Shown here piece after piece: positions 43,782 to 53,983 of a stretch of 64,000 nucleotides of DNA (positions are counted from its first letter, which is position 1; the number at the start of each line of letters is the position of its first letter). The position numbers and the translations under genes were made by a program. The notes below the pieces were generated by a model that saw only the letters and a program-made list of their open reading frames with translations, was not told where the DNA came from and made no database searches. The stretch is from assembly GCF_019039105.1 (NCBI RefSeq), contig NZ_JAHPIV010000014.1, positions 1 through 64,000 of the forward strand, in the 5' to 3' direction. Source of the DNA: Desertibacillus haloalkaliphilus. GTDB taxonomy: Bacteria > Bacillota > Bacilli > Bacillales > KJ1-10-99.

Positions 43782-45843
43782 AAATGATTCTTCTAATAAT
43801 GAAACCAGCTCTGCCGACAATGAAGAGACTGATCAACAAGAGGAAAAAGATCACCTTTTAGAGATGAAGCCAACATTTTGGGATTTAGTTGCACCAGATG
43901 GTATGTCTATAAAGTCCGAAGATCAAGGAGTTATAAAACAGTCGATGGGTACAAAAACGTATTTTCGACCTTTCTACATACCGACGGACGGCTACCCACG
44001 AAAAATGCAAACCAATTGGATGGACTCTTTGATCTCTAGCGGAGAGGTTGATGTCATTGTTGATGTTCACAAAGTAAAGAAAATTGACAGCATACGTTCT
44101 TTGCAACGAACGGTAACGATGCTTAATTCAAATCTTTCATGGCAATTAAAGAGAGGTAACATTGATCAAATCAATGACTATAAAACTAAGATTGCCGATA
44201 CTGAAATTCTTATGGAGGAAATTCAATTCGATAATAATGATCTTTACAATGTCACTACGGCTGGTATCCTATACGCTAATTCTGAAAAAGAGTTGAACAC
44301 CCGTAGTGAACATATGGAAGATCAAATGTCGAGTATGTTTTTCAAAGTAGCAACAACATGGTCTCGTGTGAAAAAAGGTTTTTTAACCGTATTACCACTA
44401 GGACGAAACCACATTCAGGATTCACTACGAAACATTGACCGTCGTGCGTTAACTACCTTTTCTCCATTTATTAGTGGGAGTGGGAAATTTTTAGGTGGTG
44501 TACCGATTGGGTTTAATAAAATCACTGGACAAAAAGAGTTTATTAACTCTTTTGGAACTGAAGAATTTAAGCCAGAAAATTATAATTTCGGAATATTCGG
44601 AATTCCGGGGAGCGGAAAATCTCTCGCAATGAAGCTAAAAATTGCAAGAGAAATGAGTGGTGCTAATGTATACGCGGCTATCATTGATGTTGAAGGTGAG
44701 TTTGTTAGATTATGCAAACGTTTGTCTGGAATTAACCTAAATATCAGTGAAGAGTCTGAAATACGAATTAACCCGTGTGCAATAAATTTTTCAGATATCC
44801 CCCTTGATGATGGTGAAGAAGATGAAGAGTTGGAACTGTTGGAAGAGCATGATGATCGTGAAATTATCGAAAAGGATGGTAAGAAATACGTTCGATTTGT
44901 CCCTGTGAGACAAAAAGTCAATGAAATCCTAGATTTCCTAGACATTGTCATGAGAGGAAAAGAGGACCCAGGACTCGATGTGTTTGAGCGTAACTATTTA
45001 GAGGAAGCAATCTATCACGTCTTTAACGAATTAGATATAACATCACACCCATCATCACTATTTATCTATGAACCACGTGAGGTAGATGGAAGAATCATTC
45101 AATCAAAAGTGCGTAAGCCTGAGCCGGAATTGAATCAAATATATTCTTATGTTCAAGAAAGGTATGGAAATGAACAAAAGGCTGAACGAATCTTAGCAGC
45201 GCTAAAACCGTTTCTATCAGATGGTTCTAAACCTATTTTTGACGGCCAGACCTACCTAGGACGTGGTGTGACTCAAACGCTTGATAGTGCTAGATTGATA
45301 AACTTTAATATAAGTCAAGTTGAAGAAGGATTTTTAAGGCCTATTGCTTATCATGTCATTATGTCATACCTATGGGAGCACTTCATTAAAAACAGTGATA
45401 ATGCGACAAAGAAAAAGTTTCTTTATGCAGATGAGCTGTGGCAATTTGTTGATAATGACAAAACAGTTTCATTCTTTGAGAAGGTCGCTCGCAGAATTAG
45501 AAAACGTAACGGAGGCTTGTGTTATGCTTCTCAGGATTTTGTGAGGTTGTTAAATAACGAGAAAGCTAGAGGGATTGTATCGTCAACATACAGTCTACTA
45601 TTTATGCAACAAAATGAAATTGACCTTAAATATATTAAAGAAAACTTTGATTTAACAGATGGAGAGATTTCTATCCTCTTCGGTAATCCTAGTAAGGGAG
45701 AAGGTATATTACGTGTAGGTAAAACGTCTGTATGGTTACAGACCGATCCTTCTCAAGAAGAGTTAACCTTTATTGAAAGTAATACAGCTGTCCTAGAAGA
45801 GATGTTAAAGCGTAAACAAGAAGTAAGGAGTTATCAAAACTAA
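43741..45843 (+). CDS. virB4: VirB4-type secretion ATPase
   Basis: About 700 residues (GTG 43741 after AAGGAG; TTG 43735 also possible). Walker A 'GIPGSGKS' (289-296 counting from the TTG), Walker B 'FLYADE' (562-567) and 'RRIRKRNGGLCYASQD' of the VirB4/TraC family. It drives pilin extraction and substrate transfer. An acidic insertion at 355-385 is unusual. The start lies inside the upstream gene, so the two are coupled in translation. Confidence 0.88.
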   Translation: MSFLEKLKIKKQSKNDSSNNETSSADNEETDQQEEKDHLLEMKPTFWDLVAPDGMSIKSEDQGVIKQSMGTKTYFRPFYIPTDGYPRKMQTNWMDSLISSGEVDVIVDVHKVKKIDSIRSLQRTVTMLNSNLSWQLKRGNIDQINDYKTKIADTEILMEEIQFDNNDLYNVTTAGILYANSEKELNTRSEHMEDQMSSMFFKVATTWSRVKKGFLTVLPLGRNHIQDSLRNIDRRALTTFSPFISGSGKFLGGVPIGFNKITGQKEFINSFGTEEFKPENYNFGIFGIPGSGKSLAMKLKIAREMSGANVYAAIIDVEGEFVRLCKRLSGINLNISEESEIRINPCAINFSDIPLDDGEEDEELELLEEHDDREIIEKDGKKYVRFVPVRQKVNEILDFLDIVMRGKEDPGLDVFERNYLEEAIYHVFNELDITSHPSSLFIYEPREVDGRIIQSKVRKPEPELNQIYSYVQERYGNEQKAERILAALKPFLSDGSKPIFDGQTYLGRGVTQTLDSARLINFNISQVEEGFLRPIAYHVIMSYLWEHFIKNSDNATKKKFLYADELWQFVDNDKTVSFFEKVARRIRKRNGGLCYASQDFVRLLNNEKARGIVSSTYSLLFMQQNEIDLKYIKENFDLTDGEISILFGNPSKGEGILRVGKTSVWLQTDPSQEELTFIESNTAVLEEMLKRKQEVRSYQN

Positions 45844-45875
45844 TGGAATATAAATAGAAAGGAGGTGGTTAGCCT

Positions 45876-48800
45876 TTGTTTGGAATTAGCGATAAGATAA
45901 TGGATATTTTAGACGCCATCTTTACATGGATGTATGAAGCGCTGATCCAACCATTTACAGGTTTGAAGTCATTCCAAGACCTTGTTTTTGGTCGTGACAA
46001 TGATAATGAACTTGTATACGGTACATTTACGCAAGAGGAAATTCAAGTCTTTGTTTCACAAGCCGTCGATACAACTATGATTTTGACAGGATTTTTCATT
46101 CTTGTTGGCATCATGTATCAAGGGATGAGAATTTCCTCTTACAGCATAAATCCTGCTGCTCGAACAAGCTTAATCGAGTTTTTAAAAGATTTATTTATTG
46201 TTGCAGTTTTAGTTTTTAATATCCCATATGTCTATGATTTTATTCTGAGTTTTAATTGGATGATTGTTAATCTCTTTTCTAGTGCATATGAAGCAGATTT
46301 CATGAATTTCAATGAAGACTTAAATGATAGTCTCAAAGCATCTGGAGATACGGGTGATTATGATCTAGGTGGAGGGATACTAGGGTGGGCATTAATAAAT
46401 TTATGCCTATTAGGTCTAGCAATCTGGGCAAATTTCTATTATATGATGCGTAAATTAACTCTATTGATTTTGATGATCCTGGGACCAGTAATGATCTCAC
46501 TTTGGATGTTTCCACAATTTAAAGGAATTACAATTGGGTATTTTAAAGAGTTGACAGGGTCAATTTTTGTACAAGCGATCCATGCATTTACGTTCTGGAT
46601 GGTAGCTGGCATAGCGGTAACATCGGGGAATGTCATCGAATCAGTGATTCTCTATTTAATATTTATTCCAGTATCTGAAGCACTACGAAGTTTAATCGGT
46701 TTAGGTGGCCAAATGAATAATACTCTATCAAAGGCTGGTGCGATGATGGGAATGGCTTCAATTGCCGGAATGTATGGAGCCGTGAAGGGCGCTTACTCCG
46801 ATAAATCTGTTATGGGATCAATTCGTGAAGCATACAGCGGTCAAAAAGCACAAAGAGACGGAAAAGGTAGTGGGACAGATAATGACGACATAACGAGAAA
46901 AGAAACATTAGCGGGCAACACCGATAGTAATACAGGTACAACAACTGCTTCTGAGCGCATGTTAAAAGCAGGTGATATCACTTCACGAGCTGGTAAAGCG
47001 GTACTTGGAAGTGCTGGAGCTATTGCAGGGGCAACGATGGGGCCAGGAGGAGCCATTGCATTATCAACAGCGGGTCATGCAGTCGGTGGAGCAACCGGTG
47101 GGTTAGTTGGTCGTACAGGAATGGCAATCGGTGAGGGGATCGCAAAACGTGGAAAAAAAGGGTGGGATGCTGGTTTAAAGGCTTTTGCATCATCTACAGA
47201 AAATGGTGCTACAGAAGACTTAGCTGAAAATATAGCCGACGATAACCTCTCCAAATGGGAAACAGCCAATAAAGACGAGATGATTAACAATTTTAAAGAA
47301 AGGTTCCCAGATGCTACTCCACAAGAAATTAATGCAATGTACGGAAATGAACGTAAGAAACAATACAGTGCATTTAAAAAACAAGCAGGTGCAAACTTGG
47401 CTTCTATTAAAGGAAACGACAGCTTAACTGCTAAAGCTAGCGATTTATCTGAGCAGACTGCGGATAATATGGCTGAACAATGGGCGATGGAGAATAAAGA
47501 TCAATTTTCTAATAAATATATGAAAGAAAATCCTAATGCAAGTGTATCTGACATGGAACGGGCATTTAATGGAGAGGTCGGCAATAAGCGTAAACAATTT
47601 AGAGCAGCTACTGATCGAGTTGCTAGCGATTTAGCAGAAGGAAAATCGCTTGAACAAGCTTACATTAATAAATCAGACTTTGCTAATCTTGCTGGCGAAA
47701 GTATGTATAACAGTGAAAGAGAAGCCTTTAAAGAACAGACAGTAAAAAGTGGAACTACGAAGAGTAATGAAGAAATCGAAGCGATATTTGATAGCAAGAA
47801 TGCAGACAAAAAACAAATGTTTGTTGATACCAGTCATCAAACAGCTTCAAATATACAAGGTGCAAAATTATTTTCCAAAGGTGGAGTAGAAAAAGATTAT
47901 TTGGTCAATCAATTAGCGAGTCAAACGACAGCTCAACAAAAACAAGCGTTTATTAATACAGAAGTAAATAGTGGTCGTATGACAGAGGATCAAGCTGTAC
48001 AAAAGTGGGATTCTTCAATGGCTTCCAAAGCTTTTGAAGATAACACAAAGCAAATTGCATCTAATATTGATTCGTATGCACCGAAAAATCGTGTAATGGG
48101 TAAAGCGGGAATTGCAAAAGGTATAGGTGTAGGTATGGCAAGCGCAACAGGAGTCTCTTCAGTTGCAGGTTCTACCCAAAAGGCCTTTCAAAATGTCAGT
48201 CAACATATCACTTCGGGAATTGAAGCAGAAAAAGATCAAGAGATGCCAGCGAGCGTAGGTGGAAAGTTAGTAGAAACAACAAAAGGTACAATTTCGGGTC
48301 TTTCCGCTGCTTATCAAGAAGGGAAAGAAGGTATTTCTAACCACCTAAACACTGGAAATGTTGTGGGAAAACAAGAATCGTTCCAAAAAGGATTGGGATA
48401 TGTTGGAGGAACTGTATTTGGTGTGGCTGGGTACCAAAAAGGGACAAGACTTGGTGCAAAATTTAACCCATATACGGATGCTGTTCAACAACAAACGAAA
48501 GAAGTTTCTCAAATTCAACAAATGGCACAAACTCGTATAACAGAAGGTGGAAAAGAAGTCATTGCTGATGGAGCGGTACAGCAAGTCGTTACAAGCGATG
48601 CTTCTTATATACAAGTTAAAGATAAAACCGGTCAAACACAAGTGGTTTCGCGTAAAGGTTCAGGGGATAGTTCGCTTCCGAAAGGGGAGGCCATTTACCA
48701 AGACTTAAACATTAATAATGGTACCCTCACACCAAAACAGCCACCACAAGGGTATGACTCTAGTTTCTATAAAAAAGATTCTAGTGGCGGGAAGGTTTTA

Positions 48801-49274
48801 ATTAATCGACCTATTAATGTAGATCCTAATTCACTTGTAACAAATCTAGGACAACAACAATCTACTGAACGATATCAACCATATTCACAAAAAGTTGATA
48901 GTGGACAGTTTTATATTAATGAAATTAAGGAACAAGTTAATGATAATCAAGTACGTGTGGTCACTCAAAGAGAGCATAGCTACCTAGTGTCAAAAGACGA
49001 TACAGGGCGCGAATATCGCATTTCACCTTATGGGAAGGGAGATCCTAATCTAAAAGTGGGACAAACCGTTTATACGGACTGTCATATAGAGAATCGTCGT
49101 ATTAGAGAGGACAGAACATATGAAGTAAATGAAAAGACAGGTCAACGTGTAGAGGTTAACCATAAAACTATCGATCCTAATGAGTTGGTTCCACGAAAAC
49201 CTAACCCTAGAATACAGAAGAGACAAAGAAATGAACAATACCGACATAAACAGGGCGCTGGAGGGGATGAATGA
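45876..49274 (+). CDS. VirB6/TrbL-like channel protein with repeat-rich C-terminus
   Basis: 1132 residues from TTG, after AAAGGAGGTGG. Six or so membrane helices in the first 275 residues ('TTMILTGFFILVGIMY', 'GWALINLCLLGLAIW', 'LTLLILMILGPVMISLW'), then Gly/Ala-rich segments (285-305, 370-430). Residues 448-732 contain four degenerate repeats of about 62 residues. The last 250 residues are Gln/Lys-rich. VirB6/TrbL proteins form the inner-membrane channel; the long tail may reach the mating partner or cell wall. Confidence 0.75.
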   Translation: MFGISDKIMDILDAIFTWMYEALIQPFTGLKSFQDLVFGRDNDNELVYGTFTQEEIQVFVSQAVDTTMILTGFFILVGIMYQGMRISSYSINPAARTSLIEFLKDLFIVAVLVFNIPYVYDFILSFNWMIVNLFSSAYEADFMNFNEDLNDSLKASGDTGDYDLGGGILGWALINLCLLGLAIWANFYYMMRKLTLLILMILGPVMISLWMFPQFKGITIGYFKELTGSIFVQAIHAFTFWMVAGIAVTSGNVIESVILYLIFIPVSEALRSLIGLGGQMNNTLSKAGAMMGMASIAGMYGAVKGAYSDKSVMGSIREAYSGQKAQRDGKGSGTDNDDITRKETLAGNTDSNTGTTTASERMLKAGDITSRAGKAVLGSAGAIAGATMGPGGAIALSTAGHAVGGATGGLVGRTGMAIGEGIAKRGKKGWDAGLKAFASSTENGATEDLAENIADDNLSKWETANKDEMINNFKERFPDATPQEINAMYGNERKKQYSAFKKQAGANLASIKGNDSLTAKASDLSEQTADNMAEQWAMENKDQFSNKYMKENPNASVSDMERAFNGEVGNKRKQFRAATDRVASDLAEGKSLEQAYINKSDFANLAGESMYNSEREAFKEQTVKSGTTKSNEEIEAIFDSKNADKKQMFVDTSHQTASNIQGAKLFSKGGVEKDYLVNQLASQTTAQQKQAFINTEVNSGRMTEDQAVQKWDSSMASKAFEDNTKQIASNIDSYAPKNRVMGKAGIAKGIGVGMASATGVSSVAGSTQKAFQNVSQHITSGIEAEKDQEMPASVGGKLVETTKGTISGLSAAYQEGKEGISNHLNTGNVVGKQESFQKGLGYVGGTVFGVAGYQKGTRLGAKFNPYTDAVQQQTKEVSQIQQMAQTRITEGGKEVIADGAVQQVVTSDASYIQVKDKTGQTQVVSRKGSGDSSLPKGEAIYQDLNINNGTLTPKQPPQGYDSSFYKKDSSGGKVLINRPINVDPNSLVTNLGQQQSTERYQPYSQKVDSGQFYINEIKEQVNDNQVRVVTQREHSYLVSKDDTGREYRISPYGKGDPNLKVGQTVYTDCHIENRRIREDRTYEVNEKTGQRVEVNHKTIDPNELVPRKPNPRIQKRQRNEQYRHKQGAGGDE

Positions 49275-49278
49275 TTAA

Positions 49279-51087
49279 ATGGCTATTCATGAAAATCAAG
49301 ACCAAAAGTCAGAGGCTAGAAAAGCTGCTGAACACCATGCCAAACAGCTTGCTCAAAAAAAGGGAAGATCCTTATTAAAGAAAGGGATTAAAGTAGGAGT
49401 AAAAGCTATCGCAAAGGCTACCGCAACACTGGTAGCCGCTCTTACAAAATTATTAGTGTCCACACTGGCACTAGTTGGATTGCCAACACTAATAATTGTA
49501 ATAGGTATTGTTATATTATTGATTCTACTAATGCTTATTTCATCTATGTTATTTGGAACTGGTACCGACCTTGAGGGAGAAGACCAAGAGTTATATGAAT
49601 ATATGGTAGATCAATTAAATTCAACAGTGGATTTAAATAAAACAGAACAAGTAAGATACCGTATACCTGAGGAACTTGTTGCTTCAACTATCCAGGTAGA
49701 TGCTCTTACTGACTTAGGGAATGACCCAAGGGGGTTAATTCAAGAATTATCCAAAGAGTTAGCACCTGAATTTACATATAGAAAATATAATGAGTATACT
49801 GAATCTCAAACGCGCAGGTGTAGAACGAGAACAAATGATGATGGAAGCACACGTAGAAGTTGTAGTTGGTCTTCAACTACAAGAACAGATAACTATGTTG
49901 ATAAATTAGTCCATGTAAATTCATGGAACGGCACCAGTGATATTGAATATACAGGAAGAGTAAGTGATTGGAAAAGAAACGGTAATAAAAGAACACGAAA
50001 AAAAACATATTCTATCTCCAAGTATGATAGAAAAGAGGACTTTACAAAGTTTGATAACATTCTAAATGCTAGAGGGTACGAATATAACGATAAATCATTA
50101 TTAGAAGGCTTCTATGAAGATACTGTCAATATGAACGGTGGATCAAAAAGACTTGGTTATATTGACTGGTTAGACCAACAAACTGGTTGGTTTGACGGTG
50201 GGTATTGGGACACATCAACGGGTGGATATTGTGAATTTAAGCCTATCATCGATCAAGCATCGGATGAACATGGAGTAGAGCCAGAACTCATAGCAGGAAT
50301 TATTCAAAAGGAGTCAACTTTTAATCCAAATGCCATTTCGCATGTAGGGGCAATGGGGCTCATGCAGCTAATGCCAGCGACTGCAGAAGGATTAGGAGTT
50401 GATAACCCCTTTGATCCCTATCAGAGCGTTATGGGAGGAACAAGGTATATCGCCGATATGTTAAATCAATATAATGGCGATATGGTGTTAGCACTTGCTG
50501 CGTATAATGCAGGCCCTGGTAATGTTAATAAATATGGTGGTGTCCCTCCATTCGCTGAGACACAAGATTACGTAGCAACCGTACCACAGTATTATGAAGA
50601 TTTTAAAAGCGTAAGCTGTGATACACCAATCGTAGAAAGTGGAAGTGGTAATTTCATTACTCCAACAAGCGGATCTATTAACAGTGGTTATGGGATGAGA
50701 AGTGGGAGTATGCATCATGGTGTTGATATTCCACTGGCTGGACGAACTCACGATGTTCCAATTGTAGCTGTTGCTGATGGTACAGTGCGACGTTCCTATT
50801 ACTCAGACACATATGGTCATACAGTGATGATTGAACATAATATTGAGGGAGTTATTTTTGAAAGCCTTTATGCACATATGACTGGTAGAGCTGTTTCCGA
50901 AGGTCAAAAAGTTTCACAAGGTCAGTTCCTTGGAAATATGGGTAACACTGGAAGATCCACAGGCCCCCACCTCCATTTTGAGTTACACAAAGATGGTCAT
51001 TGGAATATTAAAAAATCTAACAGTGTCAATCCCTTATTTTACGTTCCGTTAGAATGTCGGGCTGGTGCTAGGAACTGTAATCAATAG
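49279..51087 (+). CDS. VirB1-like bifunctional hydrolase (SLT plus M23)
   Basis: 602 residues. Cytoplasmic basic start, one membrane helix (67-92), unknown region with an odd Cys/Arg/Ser segment (178-200), then a lytic transglycosylase domain with E345 ('IIQKESTF'), 'GLMQ' (360-363) and 'AYNAGPG' (408-414), then an M23 endopeptidase with H480, D483 and 'HLHF' (564-567). The pair cuts glycan and peptide bonds to open the wall for the channel, typical of Gram-positive conjugation. Confidence 0.92.
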   Translation: MAIHENQDQKSEARKAAEHHAKQLAQKKGRSLLKKGIKVGVKAIAKATATLVAALTKLLVSTLALVGLPTLIIVIGIVILLILLMLISSMLFGTGTDLEGEDQELYEYMVDQLNSTVDLNKTEQVRYRIPEELVASTIQVDALTDLGNDPRGLIQELSKELAPEFTYRKYNEYTESQTRRCRTRTNDDGSTRRSCSWSSTTRTDNYVDKLVHVNSWNGTSDIEYTGRVSDWKRNGNKRTRKKTYSISKYDRKEDFTKFDNILNARGYEYNDKSLLEGFYEDTVNMNGGSKRLGYIDWLDQQTGWFDGGYWDTSTGGYCEFKPIIDQASDEHGVEPELIAGIIQKESTFNPNAISHVGAMGLMQLMPATAEGLGVDNPFDPYQSVMGGTRYIADMLNQYNGDMVLALAAYNAGPGNVNKYGGVPPFAETQDYVATVPQYYEDFKSVSCDTPIVESGSGNFITPTSGSINSGYGMRSGSMHHGVDIPLAGRTHDVPIVAVADGTVRRSYYSDTYGHTVMIEHNIEGVIFESLYAHMTGRAVSEGQKVSQGQFLGNMGNTGRSTGPHLHFELHKDGHWNIKKSNSVNPLFYVPLECRAGARNCNQ

Positions 51088-51108
51088 ACTTATTGAGTGG
51101 TGAATAGG

Positions 51109-51741
51109 ATGAATGTCATTAGATTGTTAAGCTTAGCATTATTTATAATTAGTTTGATGATCGGGGGTTTTTATCTATATAATAGAGTAGACCCCGAACC
51201 TATTGAACTAAAGGAAGTATCAAATGAACTTCAGAATGATATTGAACGTATCGGTAGTAGGGAAGAAAAGGCTTATCAATGGATTTATACCGAAGATATT
51301 GATTACGCATATCTTGAAGAAATAGAGCGTGAATGGATTGAAAAATATCAAAAGCCTAAACATATGGTCGAATATCTATTTGCGGCAATTACTTTAGATG
51401 ATATCGAACTATTTGTGGAAGCATTTGAACCTGGGGTGATTTCTCAAGATCTATTTTTAGTGGATACAATAGACAAAGAAAAAGTTGCCAAAGATATAAT
51501 AACAAGGATCACTCGTAATGATAAATTAAGTGAGGTAAATTACTTAAGCGAACGATTAACCAACCATCACTATGAGGCCAAAGTAGAAGTTCAGTTATTA
51601 TATGAGGATGATAAAAAGGTTAGACTCCCGCTAGAAATGAGATTGTTTGGAACTAGTCACCATGATGATGATGAAGTGTTTTATATTACGACGTCAGCAT
51701 GGGATATCATAGACACTATAGAGAAACAAACATCAGAGTAA
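51109..51741 (+). CDS. Putative VirB8/TcpC-like membrane protein
   Basis: 210 residues. One N-terminal membrane helix (7-25) and an extracytoplasmic domain of about 180 residues with strands ending 'YHYEAKVEVQLLYEDD...VRLPLEMRLFG'. The plan (short tail, one helix, small domain) is that of VirB8-type proteins; sequence support is weak. Last gene of the secretion block. Confidence 0.5.
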   Translation: MNVIRLLSLALFIISLMIGGFYLYNRVDPEPIELKEVSNELQNDIERIGSREEKAYQWIYTEDIDYAYLEEIEREWIEKYQKPKHMVEYLFAAITLDDIELFVEAFEPGVISQDLFLVDTIDKEKVAKDIITRITRNDKLSEVNYLSERLTNHHYEAKVEVQLLYEDDKKVRLPLEMRLFGTSHHDDDEVFYITTSAWDIIDTIEKQTSE

Positions 51742-51763
51742 ACTAATATTCCACAAGGAAGCT

Positions 51764-52051
51764 ATGGTGATACAAATGAACAATAATCGAAGTAGGGAGG
51801 TTACTCCCATTCACAAAAGAAAGCCTATCGAGGTTTACGGGGAATTAGTTCCTGTACTCTTGAGCTTAAATGAGGTTGCAGAAATGCTCGATATGAGGAA
51901 ACAAACTTTGCGAAATAACTTAGATCGTCAACGAAAAGGGGCAAAGGTACGTGAACCGTTACCTTTACCCTTTACAATTATTAGTTGTGGCCCATTATGG
52001 ACAAAAAAGCAGATTGAAGTATACTTAGAAGAACGAAATTTAGAGTCTTAA
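51764..52051 (+). CDS. Small HTH protein (excisionase/MerR-like)
   Basis: 95 residues from GTG. 'VLLSLNEVAEMLDMRKQTLRNNLDRQRKGAK' is a helix-turn-helix of the excisionase/MerR kind, and 'PFTIISCGPLWTKKQIEVYLEER' completes a winged region. AAGGAAG is upstream. Its end overlaps the convergent gene by 4 bases. It may regulate the transfer operon or the recombinase nearby. Confidence 0.65.
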   Translation: MVIQMNNNRSREVTPIHKRKPIEVYGELVPVLLSLNEVAEMLDMRKQTLRNNLDRQRKGAKVREPLPLPFTIISCGPLWTKKQIEVYLEERNLES

Positions 52052-52791
52052 TTGTTTTCTAAATAGTCCGATTTAAAATCCTTCCATTTTCCAAAACGTC
52101 TATAAAACGTTATTGCTAATGGGAGTTTTTTTTGTTTAGCAAACTCATCCCATTTTTTTATCGTTGTGAAATGTTCTTTATTCTCTTTTGCAATCTTTAT
52201 AAGGTCATCGTTTGTATAATAAGAATCTTTAATATCTAATGTATCTTTAAGGTTATTCCAAGAGATATATTTAATAATCGTTTCATAAGTCGGTAATTGT
52301 TCAGTATGATTTCGCACATAAGTGTTCCAATTTTCTTTGGTTGTTAAATGGGACTTGTGATCCATTAGTACTTTTATAATCTGTTCTTTATTATATATGG
52401 ATGATTTTTTTGATTCCGATAGTCCTATCCTATGCTTAACTTCGTTCCATGATCCAAATCGGTCTATATAAGCTTGTGCACTAGGTAGGTTATGTTTTTT
52501 TGCAAATGCATACCAACTAGCTGCAGTTGTAAAATGATCACGAAATTTATCTGCAATTGATAGCAATTCTTCATCTGAAAGTGGTTTGTTTATGGTAAGG
52601 TCTAATTCCTTCTTAAACTGATTCCAAGAACCAAAATAATTTATAATTGTACCATACGACGGTAGACCACAGGATTTAGAGAATTCTTTCCAGTGGTCTA
52701 CCGTTGATATATGTTCCTTATAGGGTTTTATGACTTCAATAATATCCTTCTTTCTTTCTTGCTTAATTGAATCTTTATCTTGATTAAACAT
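52048..52791 (-). CDS. Four tandem HNH-type helix repeats, no nuclease domain
   Basis: 247 residues built from four units near 27-66, 86-124, 146-186 and 206-245. Each has a W-x-x-F/Y...LP...I/YxxFGSWN-x-x-K pattern ('WKEFSKSCGLPSYGTIINYF', 'SWYAFAKKHNLPSAQAYID'). This is the HNH_repeat (homing-endonuclease-associated DNA-binding) motif. No HNH or GIY-YIG catalytic domain is present. It should be a sequence-specific DNA binder. Confidence 0.72.
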   Translation of the reverse strand: MFNQDKDSIKQERKKDIIEVIKPYKEHISTVDHWKEFSKSCGLPSYGTIINYFGSWNQFKKELDLTINKPLSDEELLSIADKFRDHFTTAASWYAFAKKHNLPSAQAYIDRFGSWNEVKHRIGLSESKKSSIYNKEQIIKVLMDHKSHLTTKENWNTYVRNHTEQLPTYETIIKYISWNNLKDTLDIKDSYYTNDDLIKIAKENKEHFTTIKKWDEFAKQKKLPLAITFYRRFGKWKDFKSDYLENN

Positions 52792-52810
52792 AAATTCACC
52801 TAGCTGTCTG

Positions 52811-53779
52811 TCAATTAGTTTTTTGGTTTCTCATCATCTCTATGATTTCTTCATTACCGACTAAGAGATCTTCTAATCCATAACGGGCAATATTTCTCTC
52901 ACTTTCATCTTCAGACTTTGTGATTGTTTTGGTGTAATTACGTTTAAGTCTAAAATAAAACTCATGCTGACTAGCTACAAATTCACGGTAGCAATCGTTT
53001 ATTGAATAATTTCGAAACATTTGCATGAACGTATCTGAGTCATTTACATCATATACAAATTCGATATCACGCTTCCAGACATTTTGAACTCGATTTGGAA
53101 AGGGGATTTCGAGTTTGATAATTTTTCCTATACTGTTTGCTTTTATAGTTAAATTTTGAACCTTTAGTAATTCACCTTTACGATTCGGACAAGGTAATAA
53201 TATCACAAAATTGCGATCATACATTACCCCTACCATAAAAAAATGATCTCCGTTCATAGGTAGACGGTTTAATCTTTCTACTGCTTCATCTTTTGGTACC
53301 TCTTTTCCTACTCCTTGTATATACCGTAATTCCTTAATTCTTTTTTGTGATCGCTTATGTTCTTTAAATTTTTTAGGATTGGCTATAAATTGGAATGCTT
53401 CTATTGTCCAAGGGATTATGTACAACGCATATACAGGAACCATTAGTGTTGTTAAGAATAGTTTACCCCAAAACTCAATAGTAACGCTAAAGAGAAGGAA
53501 TAGAGGGATAAGAACAATACCAAGTAAACCAACAATAATGGATAATGCAATCCATCCACCAACAATACGAAATAATGTCATAGCGACAGAGCCTTCATAT
53601 ACCAAACCAAGCGAATGAAAAATGTTTATAATGCCCAAGATATCTAATAAAGGATAGATATGATCAAAGTAATATAAAAATAGAACAAATAGAATAATAG
53701 CAACAAGCCCCGCTAGTCCATTTGCTTTACCACGATCATACTGTAATTTCATATTATAAAGCTCTAATAGAGTATTCAT
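52811..53779 (-). CDS. Membrane protein of unknown function (322 aa)
   Basis: Four hydrophobic helices in residues 18-135 ('LAGLVAIILFVLFLYYF', 'LFRIVGGWIALSIIVGLLGIV', 'IPLFLLFSVTIEFW', 'LTTLMVPVYALYII') and a cytoplasmic domain of about 180 residues with paired strands ('HFFMVGVMYDRNFVILLPCP'). No recognised family. It is transcribed with the HNH-repeat gene, 19 bases apart. Confidence 0.6.
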   Translation of the reverse strand: MNTLLELYNMKLQYDRGKANGLAGLVAIILFVLFLYYFDHIYPLLDILGIINIFHSLGLVYEGSVAMTLFRIVGGWIALSIIVGLLGIVLIPLFLLFSVTIEFWGKLFLTTLMVPVYALYIIPWTIEAFQFIANPKKFKEHKRSQKRIKELRYIQGVGKEVPKDEAVERLNRLPMNGDHFFMVGVMYDRNFVILLPCPNRKGELLKVQNLTIKANSIGKIIKLEIPFPNRVQNVWKRDIEFVYDVNDSDTFMQMFRNYSINDCYREFVASQHEFYFRLKRNYTKTITKSEDESERNIARYGLEDLLVGNEEIIEMMRNQKTN

Positions 53780-53983
53780 GACTAGACACCACCAATTTTA
53801 AATATACATTAATACAAATTGAACTACATGTAATTATTTTATGTTAAAGTGGTGAAATAGTCAATATATACAAAAAATGTTAATAAAACTACAATCGATA
53901 TGGAATATTCATAAATTTAGTTACTAATAAATAGTGCATATGGTTAAATCTAGCAGGTAAATAGTTAAATGAGAGGAATAAAT

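Noticed and set aside
44580-44951. A 123-codon minus-strand reading frame
   Set aside because: It is antisense to the VirB4 ATPase gene and is very Ser-rich, as expected from a shadow of Asp/Glu-rich coding DNA.
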